From assembly GCA_021292105.1 (NCBI GenBank), contig CM037869.1, forward strand, positions 12,358,471 to 12,422,470: a DNA stretch of 64,000 nucleotides, written 5' to 3'. The position numbers were made by a program, and so were the translations under genes. Below the pieces are notes generated by a model. The model saw only the letters and a list, made by a program, of their open reading frames with translations, was not told the origin of the DNA and searched no databases. Origin of the DNA: Anadara kagoshimensis (lineage: Eukaryota; Mollusca; Bivalvia; Arcoida; Arcidae). This document shows, piece by piece, positions 1 to 11,829 of this stretch (positions are counted from its first letter, which is position 1; the number at the start of each line of letters is the position of its first letter).

Positions 1-1116
1 ATACAAAATTATGAAAAAATGTAAACAGAATAATGTTATCTGTACATTCATGTCAAATCTCGTCATTCAATAATCATCATTAGAAGGAGTACGTTGGGGT
101 TGAACAAATGAATAACTTTTTATGTATTTAAACTGAGGTACTACATACATGAGTTGAACAAGTATGGTCTTGTTTGATTTGATTGTTTTGTGTTCATTTG
201 TTCAGCTATGTCTTGTTTTATTTTATTGAAATTTATAATTTTAAATTGATATTAGATAACTTTATTTATAACGTTTAACCCTCGTTATCGAAAGCTTATA
301 GTTACAAGAATAAGCTTCCATATACTGAGGTGTAGTCTCTACTCTCATTTATTCGACTTGTTTTGAAATGTCTGCATTTCAGAGACAATAGAGACAATAA
401 TTTAGCCATTTTTAGGCTTGATTTTTATCAATATTATAAAAAATCAATGTTCCATAGAATTTAAAATTGGCATAGAAGAACAAGGTCACATAATCAAAAT
501 TAAATAACGATTTCTTTATAATGCATCTATAGCTTTAGTTAGCTAATCTATTGTCATATATCATTGTTTGTACGACGATTTTATTCTAGAAGTAGAGACA
601 ATGTTTGGATTTTATAATTATTGCATTTAAAAAGTGGCATATACGACGAACTTATTTTAGAAGTAAAGACAATACAGTGTATACATTATATTTTGTTCTT
701 AGTGACAGCAATCCATGTAGGAGAAATTACAAGGTTATTTTTTCAAAGCAGACATAACATTAATCTTCCGTTGCAATGATTTTGACTTATCTGTCGTGCG
801 AAAAAGGATTAATGTTTTTTTTTTCATTTGCAACACAGGACATTGATACGTTTGTGTAAGGCTTGAAACGGAAGCAAAACAATAATTATCATTTGATGGA
901 ACTTTGAAGCATTGAAACAAAATAGTCACAAAGGTTCTAATTTCACGAAATATAAAGATAAATGGAATTAAAATTTCTTTTGTAATTTCAATCATGATAA
1001 TGAAGCAACGGAGAATCCGGAATGTTAAAAATATTGAAATCTGTATTAGGTTGTTTCGCTAAAGACACACAATACACCAGATACAACGGCAATGATTTTG
1101 TCACAGCTCATTAACT

Positions 1117-1381
1117 GTTATGCCCGTCATCACAGTATTGTTAGTAAGTTTTAATCCAGGATTGCCCTAGAAATATTTGACGTCCAATAGTTCTATGTTC
1201 CTTTCACACAATTTTGATTACACACGTGGCTGATGTAGCTAGCTAACCAGGAGGTGTTTACCTTTCCGGAGCATCCGGTCTCACTTCCCTGATGGGAGTT
1301 TGCGTGTCTAACCTATTTTGTCAGTGCCGAATATTTTACTTTGTTTCTTGATTGTGATTCGGATATGGATTAGTAGTTTTT
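1117..1381 (+). mobile_element. Penelope-like 3' tail fragment
   Basis: It begins with the end of the RT frame (gcccgtcatcacagtattg) and continues through TTGACGTC, GTAGCTAGCTAACCAGGAGG and the CCGGAGCATCCGG hairpin arm to GATTGTGATTCGG. It ends near 1381 without the full TGTTTTTGAT terminus. It is only about 480 bases from the relic DNA transposon. Confidence 0.8.
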
Positions 1382-1857
1382 TTACTGGACACATTAATAC
1401 CTTTTCTCACAGAAATGGTCAAATCGATGTAATGTCGTTTCGCAACTACTAGTATATAATGCTTTAAAGATATCATTTTCTGATCTAAAAAGTTTTATTT
1501 GTTTCATTTGATTGAAAGAATACATTTTCTTACTGTTAAGATCCAGGTCTCTTTTAGAAGCTTATGGGTCACAAAAAACTAGCTGTTTAAAGCTTTTTTC
1601 AAGCTCCACAGGTTAATAAACATCGGTTGTAACAAAACGATTAAAACTAAAGAAGATGTGAAGAATTTTCACGAAATGTAATGGTAATATGTCGTTTCTT
1701 AATTTAATCTATAAGTAAGAGAACAGACAATTTTTAATTCGCCACTTTCTCTTGAAGGCGATCCAAGCATATATCACTCACACGTTATCTTAGTCGTAGT
1801 AAGTGTCTTCGTTAAAAACACCAAAATATTGCACTTTGTTTTAAATCAATTAAACCC

Positions 1858-3060
1858 ACAGGCGCAGAAGTTCTTATAAATCCGGACGAGTTCATCAGAT
1901 TGTTGAATAGTAACAACACAGTGGACGGTGTATTATCTGGTATTAAAAGATGTAAAATGACCTACTAACTGTGAAAAGGTAGAAATGATCGACGGGAAAA
2001 AGAAAACCAAAGTTGTAGAAAATAAAGTAAACACAAACGAGTGTTTCAAGACTGAGAAAGTTCAGCTATCAATCGTGTAAAAACGAAATACAAAGCAATG
2101 TATACTTTAAAAGAAACCATACTAAGCAATCACGCAATAGTCCAAATGAAGTTTGCAGAAAAATGCACGTGTTTCTCCACTGATGAATTACAGAGTCCCT
2201 ACTGGAACTCTGATGATCTTGGGCATAATATTGTTTTTTTCTATACTTAACTCACTTATTCCTGAAGTAAAGAAGGTCGTTCCCAATCCCCAATTGATCC
2301 ATTATTGAACTAATTCCCTGAGTTCCCAATACAGAAATAAAACTGCCTTTTTACATAATTTCTAGACACGAAGAGTTGTTGGAACGAGGACCACGTGGAA
2401 CTACTTCGAAACAGGCCGTGGAAAGCCTGTTATGACGCCGTAGGCAGAACTGCTAAACGTACTGCTGACTTGTTAATACGGCAAGGTAAAATTACCGTCC
2501 AGGTTCCAAAGGATTTCTATTAACAGGTCAAAGACTTGCACGTATCGGCTGAATATCGATTCTTGGATACACAATAAATAGATCGAACATAGACAGATCT
2601 GTCAGGCTCATAACTACACAGAATCTCAAATAATGAAACCATAAGCATTATTAAACAATGTCAAGGATATGTTCTTACTGAAGATGAGGTACCAAATGAA
2701 ACTGCTGTTCAAACAGATGATGAATCGCAGATTGAAATGCACAACAATGTTCAAGTTAACAGTTGATCTTTTCTTTCAAGCTGAACAAACCACTGGGACA
2801 GAAGTCATAAAACCATTGGATTGGATAGCTGTTTCATATGATCAGAATTGGCAAATAGGTCAGGTAATCGGAATTGAGGAAAGTAATGGTAAGTATGAAG
2901 TTCTGTTCTTGAGACCAGCAAAAATGTCGTTGTGCATTAAAGGCCTGTAATGTAAATAACTTACACCGGAGGACCTTCTGCACATTACACAAGAACAATT
3001 TATTTGCAAGATAAATCAACCACAAGCAATTGACCGCTGTGGAAGAAGCTTGCAAATATT
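1858..3060 (+). pseudogene. Relic DDE-like DNA transposon gene (unassigned superfamily)
   Basis: A broken coding trace runs across several frames. It reads KTKYKAMYTLKETILSNHA then IVQMKFAEKCTC (~2080-2175) and SPYWNSDD, then LIHY, a stop, and TNSLSSQYRNKTAF (~2297-2347), then WNYFETGRGKP followed by YDAVGRTAKRTADLLIRQG (~2396-2485). It ends with a small barrel-like module, DWIAVSYDQNWQIGQVIGIE (2819-2880), and LTPEDLLHITQEQF (~2959-3000). From memory, an uncharacterised invertebrate transposase-like family has VQMDFAEN, TDSPxSQYRNK and FEAGHGKG at these places. Here the first Asp is Lys and the second is Asn, so the copy would be inactive, apart from its stops and frameshifts. An internal deletion lies around 2215-2280. 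The terminal repeats were not recognised. Confidence 0.6.
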
Positions 3061-3342
3061 CATAAAATATTATTGTAATATAACTAAAAAAATTTGACGT
3101 TACATAAGTTTACCTTTGAAATAATGAACACTATGTAACCTACGTAATATGTCGTTATAATTTCAAATAAAGATAAATGTTGAAATTACAAGAATTTTCT
3201 ATTTCAAAACCCGTAGAACAAAATAACCATACGGCGATAGCAAACTGATAGCGATTTGAATCAAGATTAGTTGTTGCGAGAAGTTTTCTAACATTTGTTT
3301 TCAATTGAATTTTCTTTCAAAGAAGTTTAATTGTGATATTCT
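3061..3342. other. Unannotated AT-rich spacer
   Basis: It follows the relic transposase. No terminal inverted repeat, coding signal or known repeat was recognised. Confidence 0.4.
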
Positions 3343-4349
3343 AATCAACAATAAACATACTAATCCATATCAGAATCACAATCCAGAGGCAAAGTAAAAA
3401 CTTTGGAACTGACAAGTTAGGATATACACGTGAACTTCCACTAGGGAAGTGAGGCCGGGTGCTCCGGAAGGGTAAGCACCCCCTGCTTAGCTATACACCT
3501 GCCACGTGTGTAATAAAAATTGTGTGAAAGGAACATGGAACTATGAGACGTCAAATATATCCAAGGCAATCCTGGACACAGAGACATCAAACTTATCAAC
3601 AATAATGTGATGACGGCCATAAAACTTTTTGAGGGCCTTGATAAGCCTAGGCTTGCAAATCCCTGAGTCAACTATTTATTTGCAAGCAGCCTACTTCGTT
3701 GTACAAAGTCCCCGTTGTGGAAACAAGCTCTACCATAGCGTATTAATTGGAAAACAAATACACCATAAGCAGGAGGAGCAGGTATATTGCTGCATAAAAA
3801 AGGAAAGTTGACAATAGAAAAATTAAAGTCATCACGTTTGTCATAAAGTTTCAAATATAGCCTTCGTGTTCATCATAATCCACGTATAAGTCTTAATATG
3901 AAGCAGAACTTGAAGAATCGTGTCGTGTCTTTTATTTCAAACTCACTAGGATATATGACATTTACATAGTCTCCAAATTTAGGATTGTTTAGAGACAGAA
4001 CGTCATCTATATATCTGTATGTTGAGTTGAATGATTTGGCGACAGTCTTTTCTCCTGATTTAACAAGGTTCTGCATAAATTCTGCTTCATAAGAAAACGG
4101 AAACAAATCAGCAAGCAATGGTGCACAGTTTGTACCCATTGGTATACCGATTGTGTTCTGAAAAACTATATTCCCAAACACAACAAATATGTTATCTATC
4201 AAAAATTCCAACATTTTGTTGATGGTATCTTCAGTATATTGTTGTTTGGAATCCGTATGATGCTTGACAAAATAACTAGAATCCCTGTTTAGCACCAGAT
4301 ATTTGTATTTTGGCTTGCCATTTTTGTAAAAGAAAGACAAGAAAGACAA
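3343..4349 (-). mobile_element. Naiad-like Penelope fragment with RT core
   Basis: The copy runs from the tail (reverse complement of GTTTATTGTTGAT at 3343) to a sharp 5' edge at FFYKNGKP (~4340). It carries RT motif B GIPMGTNCAPLLADLF and motif C YIDD in an open minus-strand frame 3873-4349, closely matching the copy at 12655-15191. After EIKDTT the reading shifts frame (~3935) into the LYDKRDDFNF block, seen at about 3835-3855. The tail has the HGTGCT-type stem region at ~3455-3475. Motif A is missing because of 5' truncation. Confidence 0.85.
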
Positions 4350-5689
4350 ACAAGTTTTTCTTTGTGTTGAGGAAACTATTTCGAATATCCTTTTGTACGC
4401 ACACTGAATTATTTTTGCAATTCGATATAAGTAGTTTGTAAAAATACTAATGGTATTTTGGAATTGATGTTGTAATTTACATCATCAAAACATTTTATTT
4501 AGGTTATCGGTCCAACATAAAACATGTATTGCTTTAAACTTTCCATGTAATGTCGATCATTTTAAAAAATAATGTCATACTACTAAAACTCAATTGCAAA
4601 AGTCCTCAGCAATAACCTAATATCTATATCCGGTGACGTATTTGTTTTAAAATTGAAATATATTGTTGGTTTACTTTCAACTTTTGGTAAAATAGTAAAA
4701 TAAAATACTGGATGTATTCATCGATGTTCAGATATCATTGTATCTTAAGTTATACAAAAATATAAATATTACATTTGATTTTTTTAAATTGTTCGTTTTA
4801 GCAACATTACAAAAAGGTATGTGTTGACGTATATTACATGATCGTATAAAGGTCATCAACTTCAAACTCTTGATAAAATTATATAATTCATGTACAAGTC
4901 TTGAAAATTTTAAAAATAACTTCTTGAAGTTTTTCCTCGTAGTTTATCGCAGTTTTATTTTTTTATAATTTTCTTAACCCAATTTGACCTTTTATGTGAA
5001 AAAAGGTGTTAATGAATTCTTAAGCTTGCATATAACTTCATAAATGGTTTACTCAAAACATTTTGATAACAAAATGATACACACAAGTGATTCATATATA
5101 TAATATAAATGCGTATAGGTCGTCCACGATCTGATAGCAAAGTATACAACGAGTCTATTTCGATATTAGGGAAATTGTAACTAATTAAGCATGAGCCGAT
5201 GTAATTATACACATGCCGTTATACGCTAATTACACCTATATGAGTTATTTGAACCCGTCCGTTTCTATAAACACTCTGCCATCAGATTGTGGACGGACTA
5301 TACCAAGGTCACTGACTACTTAATCCCTTACTTCTTCTATTTCGAACGTGCATAAAAACACCTTTGGGAGGTAAGGTATTTCGTTCTCATCTTCCAAGTT
5401 CCAGAATGTGCGTCAAAAAGAGGATAAGCAGCTTTTTGCATAACAAGTTGTAATTTGAATACTTGTTTGTTGGAATTGTTAATTGGAGCCAACAGGAAAA
5501 TCACAGCATCATATATTTTTTATTCACAATATATAGGGAATTGAACTTTCAATATATTGTGACTTTAAATTAAAAATAAAGCGAAAACATCCGGTGACTT
5601 GCTGTGTCTTATCGTGTTCTTCAAATTAATCACTGCATATATTTGCGTCAATAGAATTTAAATGAAAAATGCATCTCTTGTTTGTGCAA
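4350..5689. other. Unannotated AT-rich spacer
   Basis: No supported gene. At 5240-5420 the base composition is less AT-rich and one minus frame reads PYLPKGVFMHVRNRRSKG, which hints at an old element but is unassigned. Confidence 0.4.
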
Positions 5690-5815
5690 TCAAAAAACAA
5701 ACAAATCAGTCCATGTTTAAATCACAATCTCAAAAGCAAATATATACCTTTGTAAACTGGCAACTAAAGTCAAACAAGCGAACTTCCACCAGTGAAGCAG
5801 GGCAATCCGGACAAA
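5690..5815 (-). mobile_element. Penelope-like 3' tail fragment, degraded
   Basis: It starts at the reverse terminus (tcaaaaaacaaacaaatcag), then tccatg, atcacaatctc and agcaaa, gaacttccaccagtgaagc. Homology is lost within the hairpin region, so only about the last 120 bases of the tail are present. Confidence 0.6.
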
Positions 5816-6042
5816 ACCCCAAATTATACCGACATTGTGGTTTTTTTTTGAAAGGGTAAATGATTTGTACGAACATTTCATTGCCATATGATATCATGCT
5901 AACTTTTTAAATGAACGACAAGCACACTTGCGTGATAACCGATGGGTGTAGAATAATTGCGATGTTAAATTCACAGACTACATCACAAGGCATTTAATTG
6001 ATCGAATTAGTATCAGCAAGAGTTGTTTACGAAGTGTTCCTT

Positions 6043-6305
6043 TGTCTTGTTTTCATATATTGTTCGTGTTTGTGCCGTGGTTGAAATAGTTATTTGCATG
6101 CCGTTATAATTATTTTATTTTGCTACTTTTGTCTTGTTTTCATATTTTGTTCTTGATTATATCGTGGTTGAAATAGTTATTTCCAAATACATGTCGTTAT
6201 AATTGTTTTTCTTTTTCTAATGTCTTGTTTTCATATTTGTTCGTGTTTATATCGTGGTTTAAATAGTTATTTCCAAATACATGTCTGTCAGTTATAAATT
6301 GTTTT
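6043..6305. repeat. Three imperfect tandem units of ~87-91 bp
   Basis: TGTCTTGTTTTCATAT starts units at 6043, 6130 and 6221. Each contains a TCGTGGTTGAAATAGTTATT-like segment followed by ATGTCGTTATAA. No coding signal. Confidence 0.75.
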
Positions 6306-6309
6306 ATTT

Positions 6310-7504
6310 TAATTCAAACCATATGACAACACAGAACTTGAGTTGGATCGTTTACTGTTTATAGGTAAATCTGAGAAATGAGATATGTGTATAACAATTA
6401 CTACAGCTATTATAGTAGTAAAAATTCACCAATGACTTCTTTACGTTTTTTAAACGTTCTCAATACGTTTATCAGTAGCATTTTTTAGTTTTAACAAGGT
6501 AAAACTGAAACTGGATGTCATTCCAAAAGAGTCCAAAAACTAACTAAAACCTTGGACACCAACGTTTTCTCAACCTTGTGCATGGTCAAAATGCAAATAA
6601 GAAATGGCAAATCTACCCAGACTTTGTTCCTGTGATATGTTATAAAGATCTGTTAAATAGTTTTCGAGACCCGTGACGAACAAAAAATTGGCGGAATAAA
6701 TGGGGTAAAAATATTTATATTGCTTATAAAAAGATACAATTATAATTAAGAAGGATATTTGTGGGCAAAATTCAAAAGGAGTAGATAAGCCATAATGTGC
6801 AAACATGACCTTCTCCTACTGTCAATAAAAAATAATGTTCTTAAATATGAGGCACGACTTTCACACATCTGATTTTAGAGAGATTCGTAACTATTTTCCT
6901 TGTGATCCGATAATCGCCAATTTGATTTCCAAAGGGTTTTCGATCGATACAGTATTTTGGGTCTGTATATTGCGTTTTAACTACAAAGCAAATATTCATT
7001 CAAGCACTATAATGTTCATAGAATATCGGGATTAGGTGTTCATTGATGGGTTAAATTTCACAATATATTCATTTGTTTAAATTGATTTTGACATAGTCTA
7101 ACTCCTAATATATTAAGAGTTTGATGCAATCGCCTCTAACTCCTAAAGTATATTGGATTTTTATGTAATCATCCACAAATATATAAAATGTATTTGGAAT
7201 ACGAAAAAGCTTTGAACATTTATTCTCAGAGCCAGTACTTTCACCAAGTTACAATTACGCAATATCATGTTGGCGTGGTCGATTTACGAATTAATTGCCC
7301 CGGCCAAAAACAGCAATAGCGATAGGAACGAAGTTCAATGTCGATCTTGTTGTTTTTGGTCTTGGTGGTAAATCCATAGATGAACCGAATTCAATATACT
7401 TTATTCCTATAGCAGTTCCAAATTAAAATCTATTTAATGCCAATGTTGCTTAAAAAATCAAAACAATGAAACAAACAGGTAAGAAAAAAATTAAAAAAAA
7501 AACA
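6310..7504. other. Unannotated spacer, possibly intron of the receptor gene
   Basis: Searched by eye on the minus strand for the exon following the transmembrane exon; none was convincing. A plus-strand frame at 6835-7035 has no recognisable features. Confidence 0.4.
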
Positions 7505-7656
7505 TCTCCGTCCGGGATACAATCCAGAAGCAAAGTTAATATTTTGGAACCTAAAAATCAGGCCTGACACGTGAATCTGCACCAGGGAAGTAAAACCGGA
7601 TGCCCCGGAAGGGCAAGCACCTCCTGTTTAGCTAGCTACACCTGTCACGCGTGTAA
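7505..7656 (-). mobile_element. Penelope-like 3' tail fragment
   Basis: It contains caatccagaagcaaag, cacgtgaatctgcaccaggg, ccccggaagggcaagcacc and TAGCTAGCTACACCTGTCAC; it stops just before the coding end. It lies about 100 bases from the transmembrane exon at 7763-7847, inside the following intron. Confidence 0.8.
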
Positions 7657-7762
7657 GATATTCTTCAGAATTTAACAACGCTTATTCTAGACCGATTTGT
7701 ATCAACAGCATTATCAGCCTACAAAATACTATTTATATATAGTTATAGTCAGCCATACGTAC

Positions 7763-7847
7763 CAAATAAAGACTGCCACAATAGACAAAGACCCGGCCAG
7801 GAAGAGAAATACAACTGGTGATAACACTGCTGCTATGACATTTATAC
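7763..7847 (-). CDS. Exon 3 of the ANF-type receptor (single transmembrane helix)
   Basis: This small exon is too short for ORF calling. Acceptor TTTATTTTAAG precedes it, and the first two bases complete Gly after the phase-1 end of the exon at 9980-10582. It then encodes GINVIAAVLSPVVFLFLAG followed by SLSIVAVFI and the first two bases of a probable Trp codon, with donor TG|GTACGT. The product is about 27 uncharged, hydrophobic residues, the expected single-pass helix directly after a ligand-binding ectodomain. The 85-base length and exit phase 2 mean the next exon must begin with one base completing a codon. I could not find that exon between here and the left edge; a kinase-homology or cyclase region, if present, would be there or beyond the window. 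Confidence 0.65.
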
Positions 7848-7954
7848 CTTAAAATAAACATAGAGTAGAAAAACCATTAGTAAACCAAAGGTTCGTGTAA
7901 CAAATATATATATATATTTACTAAATCAAACACATACATACAATAAATACAATT

Positions 7955-8152
7955 CAGCCCTGCCGATAGTATAACACTGAGTTACAAAAGGAGTCGAAAT
8001 TCCGCTACCGAGTTGACGAGTTATGGATAGCTATTAAAAAAAAGAAACAGATATCAGCTATCGAAATGCTGCCGAGATATAGCTAATAAGGGATCAAGAT
8101 GTTTTGTCCATTCGGTGTCCTAGTGTTAAATCTTAGGCAGGTCTGTACTGTA
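7955..8152. mobile_element. MITE family A copy (left end decayed)
   Basis: GTATAACACTGAGTTAC and GGAGTCGAAATTCCGCTACC are interior; the right end TTAGGCAGGTCTGTACTGTA matches the family's inverted terminus. Confidence 0.75.
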
Positions 8153-8157
8153 GTTAC

Positions 8158-8335
8158 AAGTCAAATCTGTCTATAAAGGCCACCCAAGGGAACCTTATGT
8201 GCATTTGGTCTTTATATACAGGTTCAAATAATACAAGTAAGAAACAATTGCGATACAATGCTACTGGCCTTTATAAGCAGACGGCCCTTATATAGAGGTA
8301 GTCTTTAAGGCAAGTTGGACTGTAATTATATACTA
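8158..8335. mobile_element. MITE family B copy
   Basis: AAGTCAAATCTGTCTATAAA and GGCCACCCAAGGGAACC at the left; TATATAGAGGTAGTCTTTAA near the right, ending TTGGACTGTA. It directly follows a family A copy. Confidence 0.7.
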
Positions 8336-8574
8336 CGCAAATAACTTATTCGTTCGTTATCATGTGACCATAATTTTGACATGTATGATATAATGCATGG
8401 TCTTGGAGATTTTGTATAGCTGGATACTCAAAAAATGTTAATGTCTTACCAAAGAATTCTATATTCCCTTATAATGTCATCATGTGAATATGGGATTTAA
8501 CATATAAACCGAATACTGTAAAAGTATATAACACGATATTTAACCTGGCATCAAGTTGTGTAATCGAAATTATT

Positions 8575-8896
8575 AGAATCCATGTCCGAATAATCCAGGA
8601 GCTAGGTAAAACTTTGGAACTGACAAGTTAGGTTAACGAAATGAACTCTCACCACGAAAGTAAGGCCGGGTGCTCCGGAAGGGTAATCACCACCTGTTTA
8701 GCTAGCTACACCTACCATGTGTGTAATCAAAATTTTGTAAATGAAACATGGAACTAAGGGATGTCAAATATAGTCAGGGCAATCTTGGACACAGAGATAT
8801 AAATTTTAATTAACAATAATGTGATGACGGTCATAAAACTTTTTGAGGGCTTTGATAAGCCTTGGCTTGCAATATCCCTGAGCCAACAATTTATAT
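8575..8896 (-). mobile_element. Penelope-like 3' fragment including end of RT frame
   Basis: The tail landmarks (ctccggaagggtaatcacc, TAGCTAGCTACACC, gtgtgtaatcaaaattttg) are followed by the last coding bases, gatgacggtcataaaacttt and gataagccttggcttgcaat. The 5' edge is at about 8896. One base in the first hairpin stem is changed (GGTGAT for GGTGCT). Confidence 0.8.
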
Positions 8897-9298
8897 TTAT
8901 ATAATATTAAGAATAAACAACATTTAAAAAAATTGAAACACCCTGTTTATTTTGCCTTAAATTTGTTCTATATCTGACCTTGTATAATTATAATAAACAT
9001 ATGAGTCAACACAATGTATTGATCGAAGATATGATTACAAGACAAAATTACTTTGGTTTCTTTACGGGATAAATATGATACAATCCATTACAATATGATC
9101 TTATCTCTTCATGATATATATAAAAATCTGACATTATTATCAATGACGATCTTTGCTTCAGTTCCAATTTTAAAACACAGATATTACCGATTTGATGGTA
9201 ACTAAGAACACGCCACAAAAGTATGGAATGTGTAAAAACTGAAGAATAATAGCATGAACAATCATAACAAATCAAAAACACACATAACAATTATTATG

Positions 9299-9872
9299 CA
9301 AATCACAACCTCACAGTAAAATTAAAACGTTAAAACTGATTTAAATATGTGAACTACCACAAAGGAAGTGAGTCAAGATGCTCCAGAAGGGAAAGCACCT
9401 CCTGTTTATATGGCTACAACCACTATGAACATGGACTCTGGGACACACAGACATCATACTTTTAAACAATACAGAAGTGACGGCCATAAAACTTTTTGAT
9501 GGCCCTGATAAGCTTAGGCTTGCAATATCCTTGAGTCAATAATTTTGTTTGTAAGCAGCTTGCTTATTGTATAAAGTTCCAATAGTTGGAACGCACTTTA
9601 TCATAGCGTATAAATAATAGAAAGACAACAAGAAGAAACGCAGGTATGTTGCTGCTTAGAAAAATAAAATTGACAATAGAACAATTGAAGTCATCGCGTT
9701 TGTCATAAAGTTTCCAATGTAGCCTTTCATGGACGTCATGATTGAGGTATAAGTATTAATATAAATGCGAATTCGAAGAATCAGTCGCATCTGTTACACT
9801 AGGATTGATGACATTCAGCACTAGATATGTGTGTGTTAGTTACCGTTTTTGTTAAAGAATGACAAGTGAATA
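9299..9872 (-). mobile_element. Penelope-like 3' fragment with internal deletion
   Basis: The tail (ctccagaagggaaagcacct) leads into decayed coding sequence for the C-terminal thumb and LYDKR region (~9500-9760). It then jumps, across a deletion of motifs B and C, to bases matching FFYKNGK at ~9848-9872. It ends only about 110 bases from the 3' border of receptor exon 2, on the same strand as the gene. Confidence 0.7.
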
Positions 9873-9979
9873 AATTAATTCATTTATCTAAAAATGAAGA
9901 AATATAAAGACAAAGTAAAATCTTTGAAATTCTTTTTGAAAAAAATATATATTAAAAAATTGTTGGATATAAGACTTAC

Positions 9980-10582
9980 CAGTTTCACAATTGTCGTTTT
10001 TAAAACACGCGTCTGGCGATAGTTGTATTCCTGATGGCCACTGAATAGAAAGTAACGTATGTTTTACCCATAATCCTGAATACGATTTAGAAATGTACCT
10101 CACTTCCTGGAATGAATTGGATGTGACGTCATAATCGAACAATGAAAAATCAAATATTCTATCGTAGTTCGCGTCAAATATCACATGTTTATATATAGTT
10201 GATAAGTCTAATTTCTTAATTTGTTGCATTAACTTAAATTTATCTATATTCGTTTCGGAACTATTTCCTGAACTAACGATTCCGTGAAATATAGTTGCCG
10301 TTGCATCTTCTAATGAGAAAATAAATTCCTTAGTATTTCCGGTATGAGAAGACTGTTTACTCCTAGAAGTGTTATAATAATTTGGCACTTTCGGACATAA
10401 AATAAACACACTTTCTAATGGATTAGACTGAGTAGAAACAGAAGTCGCATCAAACAGATAGGAATGGTTTGTATGTGGCGAATTCGAGACTAAGAAAAAG
10501 GCGTGGTTATGTAACATTTCAAATTCTTTAAAAACATTCATAATGGGAAGTAAATCTTCATCATCCATTGTCAAAATAACAG
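9980..10582 (-). CDS. Exon 2 of the ANF-type receptor (lobe 2 of the extracellular domain)
   Basis: The exon follows a clear acceptor (pyrimidine-rich tract ending TTGTTTCAG) and ends at donor CTG|GTAAGT. It enters in phase 1, completing the codon left open by the exon at 52693-53377 as GCT (Ala). This gives the continuous reading ITPDVK-A-VILTMDDEDLLPIM, which resembles the inter-lobe strand of the receptor-family ligand-binding region. About 200 codons follow, with HAFFLVSNS, then HVIFDANYDRIFDF, and close to the end QWPSGIQLSPDACF and NDNCE, a membrane-proximal Cys-containing stretch. Sequons NHS, NTS and NSS support an extracellular location. With exon 1 the domain reaches about 390 residues after the signal peptide, near the usual size. 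It ends in phase 1. No in-frame stop occurs within the exon. Confidence 0.75.
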
Positions 10583-10625
10583 CTGAAACAAAAGAAAAAG
10601 AATTATGAATAAATTTCTTTTTCAA

Positions 10626-11530
10626 AGGTCATTTTAAGACCCAAGACAGGTAAAACCAGTAGTAAAAAAAGAATACTCTCAAACTAAGAATCTGTATCAT
10701 GTTTTATCTTATCTATCTAAAATTTAAGGAATTTAAAAAAGAACTTGAAGTAGAACAAACGTAGTTTAAGCTGCAAATTCAGCACTTCGAATTATTTTAT
10801 ACATTCCAGACACGACACAATAAAACTGCAAACAAAAGAAAAATTCAAACCAATATACCGATCACTGATTAAAAAACTTGTAATCAAATATGGGTTTTCC
10901 AATCACTCATCTTGATTAAAGAAACAGTGGTTCATAAATAAGGAAAGATAAAATTTGACTGGTGTTGTTTTACGTTTATATAATTAAAAGCTGTTTTTTA
11001 ATTTTAACAAATTCTTATTATGTGGTATACAGTAGTATGTGATATCCTTTACAAAAGACATGGATATTTTTTATTTTATACAACAAAATTCCGTTGAGGT
11101 ACATAGATCATGTACAGTTTGAGTTGTTAATAGCAAGCCCTGTAACCACTTGCTGATATAAGGCCCCTCGTGTATATAGAACCGATGGATTCTTCTATGA
11201 TACAACGATTGTTCAGTCCGTACGTCGGAAATTGGGATAAAGTCCAGTTTGGTCTGAACAAGACTTGTAAGCAGATGTAACCAGAACATTCCCTATTCTT
11301 ATACTCTTCTATACATATTCACCAAAATGTAAAATAAAGCCCCAAAATGGTATTTAAATGTTTTGTACTTAATGACAGGGTTTGGCTATATATTTAAGAC
11401 TTACACTTCATGTAATTTAGTGTTAGCTTACTCGCCATGTTTAAACCTGTGACCAATTAAGAATCATGTTGTGAATTTTATTTCAGGAATAATTGATTCA
11501 TACATCAAATGTGTGATCTTACCATTTTGA
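10626..11530. other. Unannotated intronic sequence
   Basis: AT-rich with no repeat motif or coding trace recognised; it is just upstream of receptor exon 2 on the gene strand. Confidence 0.4.
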
Positions 11531-11531
11531 G

Positions 11532-11625
11532 AGCATTTAACTTATAACTAATGAGGTTTTCCTTTTTCTAACATTTTTAAAGCATTTAACTTATAACTAA
11601 TAAGATTTTCCTTTTCGTGTTGGAA
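11532..11625. repeat. Two-copy 50-bp direct repeat
   Basis: GCATTTAACTTATAACTAAT and a following GTTTTCCTTTT-like block occur at 11532 and 11582. Confidence 0.75.
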
Positions 11626-11829
11626 AAATAGATTATCTTCTCTGTAGGGAAAAACGACATTTTTACTAGTAAAACCTTTGTTTCTAGACTTTAAGGATTA
11701 ATCTTATTTCCTTCATTTCCGATATTACAATATGTCAACATTGTGGGATTAATAACTCTGTTGTTATACATTAAATTAAGTTTTTTTTAATTACCAAACG
11801 TATTTACATATCAAAGTAATTATGACATC

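Noticed and set aside
2834..3055. 73-codon minus-strand frame
   Set aside because: It is a shadow of the relic DNA transposon on the plus strand.
5240..5420. Possible coding relic on the minus strand reading PYLPKGVFMHVRNRRSKG
   Set aside because: The stretch is short, bounded by stops, and could not be tied to any family or to the receptor gene's expected phase-2 exon.
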